NCBI GenBank assembly: GCA_010672165.1 | Contig: JAAHHN010000060.1 | Location: forward strand, 1 to 32,556 | Source: Spirulina sp. SIO3F2 | Lineage (GTDB): Bacteria > Cyanobacteriota > Cyanobacteriia > Cyanobacteriales > Spirulinaceae | Length of the DNA stretch: 32,556 nucleotides | Direction of reading: 5' to 3' | Shown here: piece by piece, positions 23,660 through 32,556 of the stretch | Numbering within the stretch: position 1 is the first letter of the stretch | Layout: the number at the start of each line of letters is the position of its first letter | The notes under the pieces: generated by a model | The model's input: the letters and a program-made list of their open reading frames with translations, nothing else | What the model was told of the DNA's origin: nothing | Databases searched by the model: none | Program-made: the position numbers and the translations under genes

Positions 23660-24901
23660 TCAAGGCAACCGCGACATTAACTTCGTAAACCCCTCAAACG
23701 CCCCACTCCACCCCCCCACAAACCAAACCAACCCATCCCCTAAAACGGGTAAATGTCCTTGGGGTGCATCCAGGTCAAACGAGAGTTCCTCATAGGTCAG
23801 CCACTGATCACCAAACTGACACCATCCCAACTCCGTCGCTAGCTTCGGCCAAACCTGGGTAATCCGAGCGCGATTACCACTCAGGGCAATATGATGCTGT
23901 TTTTGGACACTGAGGCCAAAATGTCCCTCACTCGCTTCTAACCAAAGTTCATCTAGGCGCAACAACAGCTCCGGAGGCAAGACCGCCACATCCTCTGGAG
24001 AGAGATAGCCCTGCCGCTCCCGCTGAGCGATCGCCACCAACAACTGAGCCGATCGCAGATCCGCCGCCTGCCATTGCTGTTGGCTTAGCGCTTGGCTCAC
24101 CTGTGCCCATAGCGGTTCGTAGTCCATCTGGGGCTCCGGTGCTGGTAGAGAAATGGTTTCGTCTGCTGGTTCAGGTTCTGGGGTTGCTGCGAACTGAGAC
24201 GCAATATTAGCCACACCCGCCAAGATTGTGGCTTGGACTTGCGCCAATTGTTCTTGCAGTGCTTGCCCTTGCTGCATCTGTTGCCAAACCTGCCGCACCC
24301 AGACCAGTTGGGCAGTCGAAAGGAGCAGAGTCTCCGTAAGTGGCCAAGCACAATAATGGCAAAGGGTTAATGACGGTTCCGACTGAGTCCTTTGGCAGAC
24401 GGGGCAAAGGGTTGGGTTGGCGAAACCGTCATTTAAAGACTTTTGATAGTAAACACTGTAGGGATCATCTTCATAGTCGCCAAACGGTTCAGTGGGGGCA
24501 AAATCGAATTTCTGATAGAGGGCGATCGCTTCCGTTTGATAAATCCCAGTTTCTAACCGCAGGGTATGCAGTTCCTGCTGCTGCGCTGCATCGATCACGG
24601 TCTGCATGAGCTTGGAGCCAATCCCCTTGCCCCGTGCACTCGGTTGCACAAACAGACGCTTAATTTCCCCATAGCCAGCAGCCTCCATTTTCAGGGCAAT
24701 GCAGCCCAAGACCATGCTTGTTGGCGCATCCTGAGCAATCCAAAATGTTATCTCTGGCGCTTCTAGTTCAGCAGGAGAAGATGCATAGTTGCTCTCGGGT
24801 GGATAGAGTTCTGCCAAATAGGCATCGGAAGCAGCAAGGATCTGCCGCGCCCCAGGCTTGTCGGGTGGGCTAATGAGGATTTCGATCGCATCGGTGGACA
24901 T
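23660..24901 (-). CDS. GNAT acetyltransferase - zinc ribbon - GUN4 domain fusion
   Basis: A 413-residue fusion in one uninterrupted frame, from ATG 24901. Residues 5-155 are a GNAT N-acetyltransferase with the acetyl-CoA loop QPSARGKGIGSKL (87-99) and LYQKFDFAPTEPFGDY. CPVC (166-169) and CHYC (181-184) make a four-cysteine zinc ribbon. A Gln/Ala-rich helix and a Pro/Glu linker lead to a GUN4-like domain at 259-405: LSQQQWQAADLRSAQL, LPPELLLRLDELWLEASEGHFGLSVQKQ (span) and LDAPQGHLPVL. GUN4 proper binds protoporphyrin IX and Mg-protoporphyrin to stimulate Mg-chelatase. Stand-alone GUN4 is about 230 residues; cyanobacteria also use the domain as a module in signalling proteins. I infer a tetrapyrrole-sensing regulator of an acetyltransferase. 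The gene stands between unknown genes and a decayed gene. Confidence 0.87.
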   Translation of the reverse strand: MSTDAIEILISPPDKPGARQILAASDAYLAELYPPESNYASSPAELEAPEITFWIAQDAPTSMVLGCIALKMEAAGYGEIKRLFVQPSARGKGIGSKLMQTVIDAAQQQELHTLRLETGIYQTEAIALYQKFDFAPTEPFGDYEDDPYSVYYQKSLNDGFANPTLCPVCQRTQSEPSLTLCHYCAWPLTETLLLSTAQLVWVRQVWQQMQQGQALQEQLAQVQATILAGVANIASQFAATPEPEPADETISLPAPEPQMDYEPLWAQVSQALSQQQWQAADLRSAQLLVAIAQRERQGYLSPEDVAVLPPELLLRLDELWLEASEGHFGLSVQKQHHIALSGNRARITQVWPKLATELGWCQFGDQWLTYEELSFDLDAPQGHLPVLGDGLVWFVGGWSGAFEGFTKLMSRLP

Positions 24902-25103
24902 AAAATCACGCTCAGAAGCAAGGCAAACTGCGATCAATCTTAAGCTGAAGCCGCAGCCAAAACCGTCAAAATGGCTTGATTTAATATTGCAACGGGTCGG
25001 GTGCGCGATGTTAGATGAAATCTTTCACGACGGCTGAATTTTGGCGGGCGTCTAGCCAATTATCGCCGCAGTTGAGGATGCAGGCACAGAAAACCTACGC
25101 GCA

Positions 25104-25391
25104 ATGGCGGCAGAATCCACGGCATCCTTCTTCTTTGCATTTCAACTAAAGTTGGTAAGACGTTGTGTGCGAATTACGGGGGGCTATCGAACGTTGGCGA
25201 TTAAGAAGGGAGTTGATTTGGGTCAGATCTATATTGAGTTGTCTGGAAATGACTATGTGAATGAATTTTTGCTCCCCAATTTTTACTTTCATCTGGTTAC
25301 GGCGTATGACATTTTGCGCATGGCGGGTGTCCCGATTGGCAAACGAGATTACATGATGCATTTAGTCCCGTTGATTAAAAATAAGGGCTAA
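25104..25391 (+). pseudogene. Decayed DUF1993 gene (C-terminal remnant)
   Basis: The frame encodes 95 residues, and only the last 60 or so match DUF1993 (normally about 165 residues): IELSGNDYVNEFLLPNFYFH, then LVTAYDILRMAGVPIGKRDY. The N-terminal half with its RLxPDM motif is not found upstream in any frame. The first 35 residues look like out-of-frame or unrelated sequence, and there is no ribosome site before the ATG at 25104. A frameshifted or 5'-truncated gene is the simplest reading. DUF1993 proteins belong to the DinB-like four-helix group, and their function is unknown. Confidence 0.65.
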
Positions 25392-25407
25392 GTACGACAA
25401 CTCAGTC

Positions 25408-26289
25408 TTAGTGTCTTACACAACGATCGCTCGGCAGCCCTTTAATGTCAGTTTGCACCCGAAATAGATCGCCTGCTTCAAAACTCTGTTTAAGTTGGGC
25501 TTGACTGAGGCCAGCAGAGGCAGTGGTAATAAACAAATCAGTTAAATCCTTGCCGCCAAATGTGCAAGACGTAACCAGTGGCACAGGCATGGGGACACGC
25601 AGCATCTCTTGACCTGCTGGATCGAAGCGAATCACACACCAGCCTTCCCACATTGCTGACCAGATGCAGCCTTCAGCGTCAATTGTGAGACCATCGGGAT
25701 AGAAGGATTCATGGCTGAGGTCAATCAGAGGACGGCGATCGCTGATTGTGCCCGACTCCGCATCAAAATCGTAGGCATAGATCACCTGTCGGGGTGAATC
25801 GGTTAGATAAAACGTGCGCCAGTCTGGACTCCAGCCCAGCCCGTTAGAGATCGATAAACCCGTTTCCATCCGATGCAATGAATTATCTGGGTCGCAACGA
25901 TACAAATTTGCTTGCGGCTCTTCGTCATTGTTCATCGTGCCGACCCAGCAGCGACCATGACAGTCTGCCCGGACATCATTAAGGCGATTGTTAGGGCGAT
26001 CGGCTTCGATCGCAACTAGTGGAGTCGTCTCACCACTCTGCAAATTGAGGCGGGTCAAGCCATTCTCTTGGGCGATAACCAGGTGCTGTTGATCTTCAAG
26101 AAACAGACCGCTAACAATTGTGTCAACTTCAATAAAGGTATCTTCACCCGAGCTAGGGTCAAAAGTATGCACTCGACGATTGTAAATATCGACCCAGTGC
26201 AGCACCTGTTGCGCATGATTCCAAGTTGGCCCCTCGCCCAGGCGAGCACGAACCGCGAGCACATTTTCGGGTTTGAGGGGAACAGACAT
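25408..26289 (-). CDS. SMP-30/gluconolactonase family lactonase
   Basis: A 293-residue six-bladed beta-propeller hydrolase. The start ATG 26289 gives MSVPLKPENVLAVRARLGEGPTW; upstream in-frame codons look non-native. Metal-binding residues of the family are present: Glu19 in GEGPTW, Asn149 in SISNGLGWSPD and Asp199 in YPDGLTID. Substrate-contacting NRLNDVRAD (101-109) and CWVGTM are also typical. Enzymes of this family open sugar lactones (gluconolactone, arabinolactone) with a divalent metal. It lies 76 bases downstream of the DoxX gene on the same strand, so the two may be co-transcribed. The actual lactone is not known. Confidence 0.92.
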   Translation of the reverse strand: MSVPLKPENVLAVRARLGEGPTWNHAQQVLHWVDIYNRRVHTFDPSSGEDTFIEVDTIVSGLFLEDQQHLVIAQENGLTRLNLQSGETTPLVAIEADRPNNRLNDVRADCHGRCWVGTMNNDEEPQANLYRCDPDNSLHRMETGLSISNGLGWSPDWRTFYLTDSPRQVIYAYDFDAESGTISDRRPLIDLSHESFYPDGLTIDAEGCIWSAMWEGWCVIRFDPAGQEMLRVPMPVPLVTSCTFGGKDLTDLFITTASAGLSQAQLKQSFEAGDLFRVQTDIKGLPSDRCVRH

Positions 26290-26365
26290 GAGCGGATTTC
26301 GGGGCAACCACGGGGGGATTGCCCCTACTGTATCTTGAAAACGACCGATCGCAATTGGTCTGAGT

Positions 26366-26821
26366 TTAACTCTCCAGCTTCTGCGCAATCAGAGCATCCA
26401 GTGACCAGCGCCCTGATCCATTGATGAGTAAGAATGCATAGATGGTGGCGTAGAGCGAGGCTGTCTCTAGGGGGGGGATCTCCAGACCATCGGCTTTGAG
26501 GTGGAAGAAGATCGCAACTCCCATCGTCCCCAGCAGCAGCAGGGCATTGAAGCGTGTTAGCAAACCCAAGATTACACAGACTGCACAAACGATTTCAACG
26601 TAGGCGGCACAGTAGGTGAAAAAGACGGGGTACGGCAGTCCAATAAAGGTGACAACATTGTCGGCAAATCCCTGAATATCAGCCAGTTTGTCTAGACCGT
26701 TGTGGATCATTAAACCCCCAGCCGCCAATCTAACCCCCAGCCACAAGATTTGGAACAGGGCATCTTCTGAGCGATTTGAGGCGATTAGGCGTTGGAGAGG
26801 TGAGGGGGAGGATGCAGTCAT
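26366..26821 (-). CDS. DoxX family membrane protein
   Basis: A 151-residue inner-membrane protein with four hydrophobic helices. DoxX marks are RLAAGGLMIHNGLDKLADIQGF (split: RLAAGGLMIHNGLDK at about 30-44), YVEIVCAVCVILGLLTRFNA and a short fourth helix. Members of this family are subunits of oxidoreductases or act in redox homeostasis; the precise role is unknown. The length is typical. It is upstream of the SMP-30 lactonase on the same strand, spaced 76 bases. The start is ATG 26821. Confidence 0.9.
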   Translation of the reverse strand: MTASSPSPLQRLIASNRSEDALFQILWLGVRLAAGGLMIHNGLDKLADIQGFADNVVTFIGLPYPVFFTYCAAYVEIVCAVCVILGLLTRFNALLLLGTMGVAIFFHLKADGLEIPPLETASLYATIYAFLLINGSGRWSLDALIAQKLES

Positions 26822-27123
26822 AGGGATGGTGATTGGTTGGATTTATGAGAGCTATTGTTTGGGCATTATTGTAAAGCTTTCTTTACATTCAGGGGAGAGT
26901 GCTCAGGGATTGCTCCAAACCCAGGCGGGGTGAAAGGACACTACCTTTGCCACAATAGTCCTGCTATCCAATATTTTTGAGCAGTGGGCAGCACCTCACA
27001 GTTTTTTGGGGTTTGAGGTGAGCGATCGCACAGCATACATCTACGCTCATAGCAAACAAATCCAGGCGATGAGTCAGTGCATTGGCTGATGCTATATCAA
27101 CACCTGAAACTGTTTTAGAGAAC
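26822..27123. other. Intergenic stretch between doxX-like gene and giant surface-protein gene
   Basis: There is no gene in these 302 bases. CACCTCA (26992-26998) pairs with TGAGGTG (27014-27020) across a 15-base loop, about 100 bases downstream of the giant gene's stop. Without a T-run this is a poor terminator. One HIP1 site (GCGATCGC) lies right after it. The doxX-like promoter should lie at 26822-26900, but no clear boxes were found. Confidence 0.5.
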
Positions 27124-30100
27124 TCAGACAATTACACCAAAATTAATATCTGTGACTGCTTGCCCTGAATCAACTGTCACTGAATGATTACCAAGATCGG
27201 GTAAATCAATCATTCGAGTTCCACTGTCGGTTTTGAAGAAGAGTAAATCACCATCCTGACTCATCGTCATCGTGCCAGATGAACCAAATGAGAAGCTAAT
27301 ATTCTCTCCAATGGGCACACGATAACGCTCAGTCCAACCATTAGTCTCATAGGCCACTATTTCATCAGTGTTCTCATCGGCAACATATAGAATATCTCGC
27401 TTTATATCAAACCCTAATCCACCATTAAAACCTGTCAAAGTTGTGACTGGATCAAAGTCACGATCAAAGATATTAACTTTCCCGAACCATTCTTCGATTG
27501 CAATAAGTTCACCGTCATGGCTTACAGACATAACCGCATTACTCAAAAAATTACTTGTGTCCCGCAGTGCAGGGAAGCTATCGCTAATAATCGTCCCAAC
27601 GCCCAAGCTATCAACCAACGTCGCTCCAGCAATCCCTGAAAGTGCAAGGTTAAAGGTACCACCACCATCCGCTAGGGCATCATAAGTAAAGGCTCGACCC
27701 CGTGAGCTATTGACTTCACCAAAGAGTACTGTATTTCTATCATTACTGCGTAAGAGTTTACTGGCTCCTCGGACTTCCCCTCCAAAGCCTGAACCTGGTG
27801 CATCCCGCCGAATCGTTAAGGTGTCGTTAACCGTATCAAGTTCCCGCAGGGGAGTCCAACCGGAACCGTTATATCGAGTTGTGACAAAGCCTTTCCCTTG
27901 AGAATCAATCACGACATCCCAAGCTCCCCCTTCACCAAAATCCAAATCGTAGGTTAGGGTTGTTTGTGCTCCAGTATCAAGATCAACTTTATAAACAAAT
28001 CCTTGGTTATTGGAGGTTTGATTTTCAGCAACGTATAAATATTTGCCATCCGGTGTGATATCACCATGATTGAGATTATTCCCAATTTCAAATGGTGTTA
28101 GCCACTGTTGCGTGGTGATGTCATAACGTTCAACTTTACCGAAGTTTGTTGTTAAATAGAGCCGATTGCGTACCGGATCATAGATGGGGTCATGGGCAGC
28201 AGGATGGCTCAATAATGTGCTGGAAGAATTCGGCGAAGTACTCGGGGTGACTTGTGTTTGTCCACTCTTGAGTAACTGCGCCACTGTATAGGTTCCCGGA
28301 TTCAATGGCCCAAAGGTATATTCGCCGCGACTATTGGTTTGAGTCCTAACCTCACCGCTATCCAATCTACCGTTCTGATTGGTGTCGAGAAAAACAGTTT
28401 GGTTACTAATACCCGGTTCCCCTGCATCTTGCACACCATTCTGAATAATGTCACGCCAGATCACACCCTGAATCGTGCCAGGTTGTGGAGTCGGTGGAGG
28501 CGGTGGTGATTGCACTTGCACAGTAATCGTTTTGCTGGTTTCGCCAGGCGCAAATGTGAGCGTACCGGATTGGGCAACGTAGTCATCTGGCGCAGTTGCA
28601 GTATCATCCTGTGTGGAAAAATCGACTGTCACAGGCAAACCACTGGCCGCAGACAATTCCACAGTAAATTCAGCATTAGCCGTTCCTGACGTAGGTTGCT
28701 GAACAGAAATATCATCAATTGAGAGCGTTGGCGCGGCATCATCATTTTCTAAGGTCAGTACCGCACTGGGGCTCGTATTGCCTGCCACACCTCCTGCGGT
28801 GAAATTATCCAATGAGAGGTCGATGGTTTCATCCCGCTCATAAGTGCGATCGCCACGAACCAAGATCGACACAGTTTTGCTGGTTTCACCTGGTGCAAAG
28901 GTCAGCGTCACTCTGCTAGTGGTGAAATCGGTTCCTGGGGTTGCGGGGTCAGTTGCACCAGGGCTCAGAACCACATCAACACTGGAGGTGATGGAGGTAT
29001 CCCCTGAACGCTCGACCTCAACCATGCGTAAAGTACTACTAAAGCGACCTTCCGGTGTTGCATAGGTTGCCGCCGTGAAATCATAGATCGGTACTGGCCT
29101 CACATCATCGTTGGCGATCGCCAACGACGCGGTCGGCTGCGTGGCTCCCGCAACACTCCCGTTGGTAAACGCTGCTAAAATCAAATCCAGCGTCTCATCC
29201 GCCTCAAAATCTGCATCCCCCAAGACCTCAATCGGCACCGTCTTGCTCGTCTCGCCCGGTGCAAAATTGACCGTAATCGGCCCTGCCGTTACATCATCAC
29301 CCGGTGTTGCTGGATCAGTCGAGCCCGCATTCAGCACCACATCCACACTCGACGCAATAGAGGTATCCCCAGAACGGCTTAGCTCCACCGCCGTCACCGT
29401 ATTGGTGGCATCGCCCTCAGTCACGTTGTAACTCGCCGCCGTAAAGTCGTAGGTGGGTGGTGCATCGTCGTTGGTAATCGTCACCGTTGACCGAGGTTGA
29501 GTCAAACCCGGCCCGCCGCCCTGACTAAAATTACTGAGGCTCAGCTCTACCGTTTCATCCGTCTCAAACAGCGTCTCACCGAGTAAGGCGAGGGGAACCG
29601 TCTGGCGGGTTTCACCGGGATTGAACGTCAGTGTAATCGGCCCGGCGATAATGTCAGTGCCGATCGCCGCCCCATTGGTGCCCGTGCTGGTGAGATTAAC
29701 ATCCACCGTTGAGGTGATATCTGTGTTTTGCGATCGCACCACCGTGACCACAGTCACCGTACTGGCCACATCCCCTTCAGCCACCGTATAGCTGGCCTGC
29801 TCAAAGTCATAGAGCGGCGGTGCATCTTCATTGACCACAGTTAAGGTTGCCGTGGGTTGGGTGGTTCCCGCCTGGGTTCCTACGCTGAAGTTGGCCAGGG
29901 TCAAGGCGATCGTCTCGCTGGTTTCAGGCAAGCGATCGCCCAAAATCTCGATCGCCACCGTTTGACTGGCTTCACCCGGCGCAAAGTTTACCGTCACTGG
30001 GCCCGCCGTAAAGTCCTGACCTGCAGTGGCTGGGTTGGGATTGCCACCACTCAAGACCACATCCACTGTCGAAGCCGCGCTAATATCCCCCGAACGGAGC

Positions 30101-32244
30101 ACTGTAACCACCGTCGTTACATTGGTATTGTCGCCTTCGGGGTTACTAAAACGGGCACTGGCAAAGTCATAGACCGTTAGTACATCGTCGTTCGCCAGGG
30201 TCAGGGTGGCAGTGGGTTGGGTTGTGCCAGCATGTTGAGCAAAGGAGAGGGCGATCGTCTCGTTAGGCTCGGGGAGGCGATCGCCCCGGCGCTCAATGGC
30301 CACCACCTGGCTCGTTTCTCCTGGTGCAAAATTCACTGTCACCGGGCCCACCGTAAAGTCCTGACCTGCAGTGGCTGGGTTAGAATTCCCCGGTTGCAAC
30401 ACAATATCAACCGAACTCGCTTGGCTCAGATCCCCGGAGCGCAAGACCGTAACCACATTTGTGGTGTTGGTTACATCGCCTTCGGGCGTGCTAAAACGAG
30501 CGCTGCTAAAGTCATAGGTCGGTGTCGCAGCAATAGGCTGATCGTCATTTTCGATGGTGAATGTGGTTGTGGGTTGGGTTGTGCCAGCATGCTGAGCAAA
30601 CGAGAGGGTGAAGGTTTCAGCGGGTTCCACCTGGCGATCGCCCAAAATTTCTAGCGGTACGGTTTTGCTCGCCTCGCCTAAAGCAAATTCAACCCGAATT
30701 GGCCCTGCAACCACATCACTCCCCACGGTAGCTGTACCGCTACTCAACACCACTTCGACCGTTGAAGAAACATCTAGTGGGCCGGTGCGGGTCACAATCA
30801 CCAGATTGTTCAGTTGGATGCTATTGCCTTCTGGGGTGCTGTATTGCGGTGCGTTAAAGTTGTAGCGATGTTGAGGGGGCGGAGCCGCCACCGCCAGACT
30901 CATCCGTGCGGGTTCTGAAGCAAAGGCAGTACCATCTGAGGCTTGCCAGGTAAAGTCGGTGATCCCCGTCCAGCCTTGATCGGGCGAAAATACCAATTCA
31001 TCTAAATCATCAACATCAAAGCGTTGTTGCGGCGTAACGGGTTGACCCTGAAAGCTCAGCAGGCCATCTTGAGGCAGACTGACAATTTCCAGTTCTGCGA
31101 GGGGGTCGCCGTCAACATCCTCAAAGGCTTGGGTAAAGTCAGATGCGGCAAAGGCGATCGCTTGGTTGACTTGGCCAGTTTTGGCGCGATCGCGCAGCAC
31201 AGGTGGCGTATTACTAATCGGCGGGGGGGCAGTGGGAGCCGGGGGTAAGCGCAACTGCACCACCAAATCGTTGAAGTCCAAATCGCCGCCCCCAAGCAGG
31301 TCTTCAAAGGCAAAGGTGTTATCACCCAGGAGCAGAATATGATCCAACCCATCGGGGTTGGCTCGTAGAAAGGGGAAATAGGCCAGAATATCCGCCTGGA
31401 CGCTATTGCTGGGGTTTTGGCGCAAAAACTGCTCGGCGGTTCCCTGGGCAATAAAGAAGGGGGCCAGGAGCTGACCCCCCATCAGGGGCTGACTTAGATC
31501 CACCCGATTCAGTAGCGCCGCTTGGGCGTAGCCTGCATCACCGGGTCGCAAGCCCCCCACACGCCCTTGTTCATCGTCAATAACATAGAGCCCAAAGCTA
31601 TTGCGATAACTGGCATTGCCGTTAAGCGCCATTTGGAATTCAATCGGCCCTTGGTAGTCACGGAGGTCTAGTAGTTCTTGCTGACCTTGCAAGCCTGTGC
31701 CTACGGGGGGTGCAGTGAGAGTGACCTCGGCTTGTAAGACCACATCATTAAAATCGCGATCGCCCCCGTCTGGGTTGTCATCCCAAGCCAGACGCAGCCG
31801 TTCATTGGTCACTTCTAACAACCGGCCAAAGTCTCGGCCATCGGGGTTAGCGGCTAGGTGGGCAAAGCGAATGGGGGGTGGGGCTTGCCCGAGGGCAAAG
31901 CGCTGGAGCGCAACTTGTTTGGTGCTGTTGCTGATTAGGTAAAGGTTGAGGCGGGTTTCCGGGTCAAAGCTAAGGTGGCGTTGGATGGCGATGTTGTTAA
32001 ATCGAGCCTGGGGCGCTGCGGAAAAAATAACCTGCGATCGCTGCAAGGCGGCTTGGGCATAGTCAGAGCTACCGGGTGCAATACCGTTGATCGTGCCGCG
32101 ATCGTCATCCACCGCAAAGATGCCAACCTCATTGGCTTGACCTGCATCGTTCTGGAGCAGAGTGAATTTTAGGTGGAGAGGGGTGTTGCTTTGGGGAAGC
32201 TGAAACAGGGCGTTAAGGGACGCATCACGCTTAAAGTTCTTCAT
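27124..32244 (-). CDS. Giant modular surface/secreted protein: DUF4114, Calx-beta repeats, SdrD-like domain, beta-propeller
   Basis: A 1706-residue protein (ATG 32244; a GTG two codons earlier is less likely). In order it has two DUF4114 domains ending DRDFNDVVLQ and GDLDFNDLVVQ (to about 335), a cadherin-like module (about 345-455) with FEDVDGDPLAELEI, six full and one shortened Calx-beta repeats (about 459-1250) marked by TPEG, RSGD, NFAPGETS and NDD, a proline linker, an SdrD-B-like carboxypeptidase-regulatory domain (about 1255-1335; NGVQDAGEPG, DTNQNGRLDSGE), and a six- or seven-bladed propeller-like C-terminus. Calx-beta and SdrD modules bind calcium and mediate adhesion. No signal peptide is seen at the start, so export would use a C-terminal or type I route. 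The gene stands alone. The binding partner is unknown. Confidence 0.92.
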   Translation of the reverse strand: MKNFKRDASLNALFQLPQSNTPLHLKFTLLQNDAGQANEVGIFAVDDDRGTINGIAPGSSDYAQAALQRSQVIFSAAPQARFNNIAIQRHLSFDPETRLNLYLISNSTKQVALQRFALGQAPPPIRFAHLAANPDGRDFGRLLEVTNERLRLAWDDNPDGGDRDFNDVVLQAEVTLTAPPVGTGLQGQQELLDLRDYQGPIEFQMALNGNASYRNSFGLYVIDDEQGRVGGLRPGDAGYAQAALLNRVDLSQPLMGGQLLAPFFIAQGTAEQFLRQNPSNSVQADILAYFPFLRANPDGLDHILLLGDNTFAFEDLLGGGDLDFNDLVVQLRLPPAPTAPPPISNTPPVLRDRAKTGQVNQAIAFAASDFTQAFEDVDGDPLAELEIVSLPQDGLLSFQGQPVTPQQRFDVDDLDELVFSPDQGWTGITDFTWQASDGTAFASEPARMSLAVAAPPPQHRYNFNAPQYSTPEGNSIQLNNLVIVTRTGPLDVSSTVEVVLSSGTATVGSDVVAGPIRVEFALGEASKTVPLEILGDRQVEPAETFTLSFAQHAGTTQPTTTFTIENDDQPIAATPTYDFSSARFSTPEGDVTNTTNVVTVLRSGDLSQASSVDIVLQPGNSNPATAGQDFTVGPVTVNFAPGETSQVVAIERRGDRLPEPNETIALSFAQHAGTTQPTATLTLANDDVLTVYDFASARFSNPEGDNTNVTTVVTVLRSGDISAASTVDVVLSGGNPNPATAGQDFTAGPVTVNFAPGEASQTVAIEILGDRLPETSETIALTLANFSVGTQAGTTQPTATLTVVNEDAPPLYDFEQASYTVAEGDVASTVTVVTVVRSQNTDITSTVDVNLTSTGTNGAAIGTDIIAGPITLTFNPGETRQTVPLALLGETLFETDETVELSLSNFSQGGGPGLTQPRSTVTITNDDAPPTYDFTAASYNVTEGDATNTVTAVELSRSGDTSIASSVDVVLNAGSTDPATPGDDVTAGPITVNFAPGETSKTVPIEVLGDADFEADETLDLILAAFTNGSVAGATQPTASLAIANDDVRPVPIYDFTAATYATPEGRFSSTLRMVEVERSGDTSITSSVDVVLSPGATDPATPGTDFTTSRVTLTFAPGETSKTVSILVRGDRTYERDETIDLSLDNFTAGGVAGNTSPSAVLTLENDDAAPTLSIDDISVQQPTSGTANAEFTVELSAASGLPVTVDFSTQDDTATAPDDYVAQSGTLTFAPGETSKTITVQVQSPPPPPTPQPGTIQGVIWRDIIQNGVQDAGEPGISNQTVFLDTNQNGRLDSGEVRTQTNSRGEYTFGPLNPGTYTVAQLLKSGQTQVTPSTSPNSSSTLLSHPAAHDPIYDPVRNRLYLTTNFGKVERYDITTQQWLTPFEIGNNLNHGDITPDGKYLYVAENQTSNNQGFVYKVDLDTGAQTTLTYDLDFGEGGAWDVVIDSQGKGFVTTRYNGSGWTPLRELDTVNDTLTIRRDAPGSGFGGEVRGASKLLRSNDRNTVLFGEVNSSRGRAFTYDALADGGGTFNLALSGIAGATLVDSLGVGTIISDSFPALRDTSNFLSNAVMSVSHDGELIAIEEWFGKVNIFDRDFDPVTTLTGFNGGLGFDIKRDILYVADENTDEIVAYETNGWTERYRVPIGENISFSFGSSGTMTMSQDGDLLFFKTDSGTRMIDLPDLGNHSVTVDSGQAVTDINFGVIV
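30006..30036. repeat. 31-bp identical direct repeat within Calx-beta units (copy 1)
   Basis: The 31 bases starting CCGTAAAGTCCTGACC recur exactly at 30351-30381. The offset is 345 bases, that is 115 codons or one Calx-beta unit. A second identical pair of 23 bases starts GTGGGTTGGGTTGTGCC at 30212 and 30569. This points to recent unit duplication or gene conversion inside the giant gene. Confidence 0.85.
30351..30381. repeat. 31-bp identical direct repeat within Calx-beta units (copy 2)
   Basis: An exact match of 30006-30036, one Calx-beta unit away. Recombination between the two would delete or add one domain while keeping the reading frame. Confidence 0.85.
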
Positions 32245-32556
32245 GGCCACAGAAAAACAGCCGTTAGGGACGTAAGGTTAATCTTAATTTATGCATAGTA
32301 TGACATTAGTGGGCATTGGGTGGGGAGGGGCCTACACCTTCATTCATAGAGGACTGATTTGCCATTCCTCTAGCGCTTGTGCGGTCTTCATCTCAACCAT
32401 GGGGACAGTCTCGGGTATCGATACCGTGTCAGTCTCTGCACGCCGATTGTTGTATCGCATTTGAGCACATAGAGTTTTTAATTTGAGTCATTGCCTACAA
32501 CTAAAATACCAAATAAAATTGGTGTGAGTATTTAGTTTTATTTCTTTGCTCTGAAT
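32245..32556. other. Upstream region of the giant gene, with one palindrome
   Basis: There is no gene in these 312 bases up to the window edge. GGTATCGATACC (32414-32425) is a perfect 12-bp palindrome about 170 bases before the giant gene and could be an operator. I cannot tell whether it serves this gene or one beyond the window. The last 80 bases are AT-rich. Confidence 0.45.

Noticed and set aside
29857-30654. Long plus-strand open frames opposite the giant gene.
   Set aside because: They are shadows of the repetitive Calx-beta coding strand and have no ribosome sites or family features.

Overview
The window looks like a cyanobacterial chromosome. The octamer GCGATCGC (HIP1) recurs throughout, and the gene set fits: an acyl-lipid desaturase of the DesC type, a GUN4 domain, a vitamin-K-epoxide-reductase/thioredoxin fusion, a type IV pilin-like G/H protein, two Uma2 (DUF820) genes and a large DUF4114/Calx-beta surface protein. 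The species cannot be fixed from this; a filamentous Leptolyngbya- or Oscillatoria-like genome is a guess.

Layout. 1-4436 is a redox/catabolic block: a truncated zinc-type quinone oxidoreductase and an HxlR-type regulator on the minus strand, divergent from a tight plus-strand operon (enoyl-CoA hydratase, luciferase-like flavin oxidoreductase, short-chain dehydrogenase). Two short inverted-repeat elements lie between the regulator and the oxidoreductase. 4433-8474 carries housekeeping genes: a four-EF-hand protein, VKOR-Trx, DesC and a PLP-dependent methionine-gamma-lyase-like enzyme.

8700-15350 is an AT-rich island almost without HIP1, and it is the most interesting part of the window. It holds (i) an 826-residue protein with the toprim and domain-IV motifs of type IA topoisomerases in an altered order, (ii) a 151-residue protein whose first residues (SYPRTEN) look like the catalytic-tyrosine motif missing from the first protein, and (iii) a convergent, membrane-anchored XPD/DinG-like helicase. 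Two 91-bp inverted-repeat elements in opposite orientation bracket the first two genes. A perfect 26-bp palindrome overlaps the -35 box of a good promoter in front of them. My reading is a split, circularly permuted topoisomerase paired with a helicase, possibly a defence or element-maintenance system. The motifs are visible; the system-level function is inference.

15367-26821 returns to ordinary cyanobacterial genes (Uma2 endonucleases, a membrane-fusion protein, a TPR protein, argininosuccinate lyase, a pilin-like protein, an SMP-30 lactonase and DoxX). It also has a small run of three unrecognised minus-strand genes (21787-23610), an unusual acetyltransferase-zinc ribbon-GUN4 fusion, and a decayed DUF1993 gene. 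27124-32244 is one 1706-residue modular surface or secreted protein with repeated Calx-beta domains.
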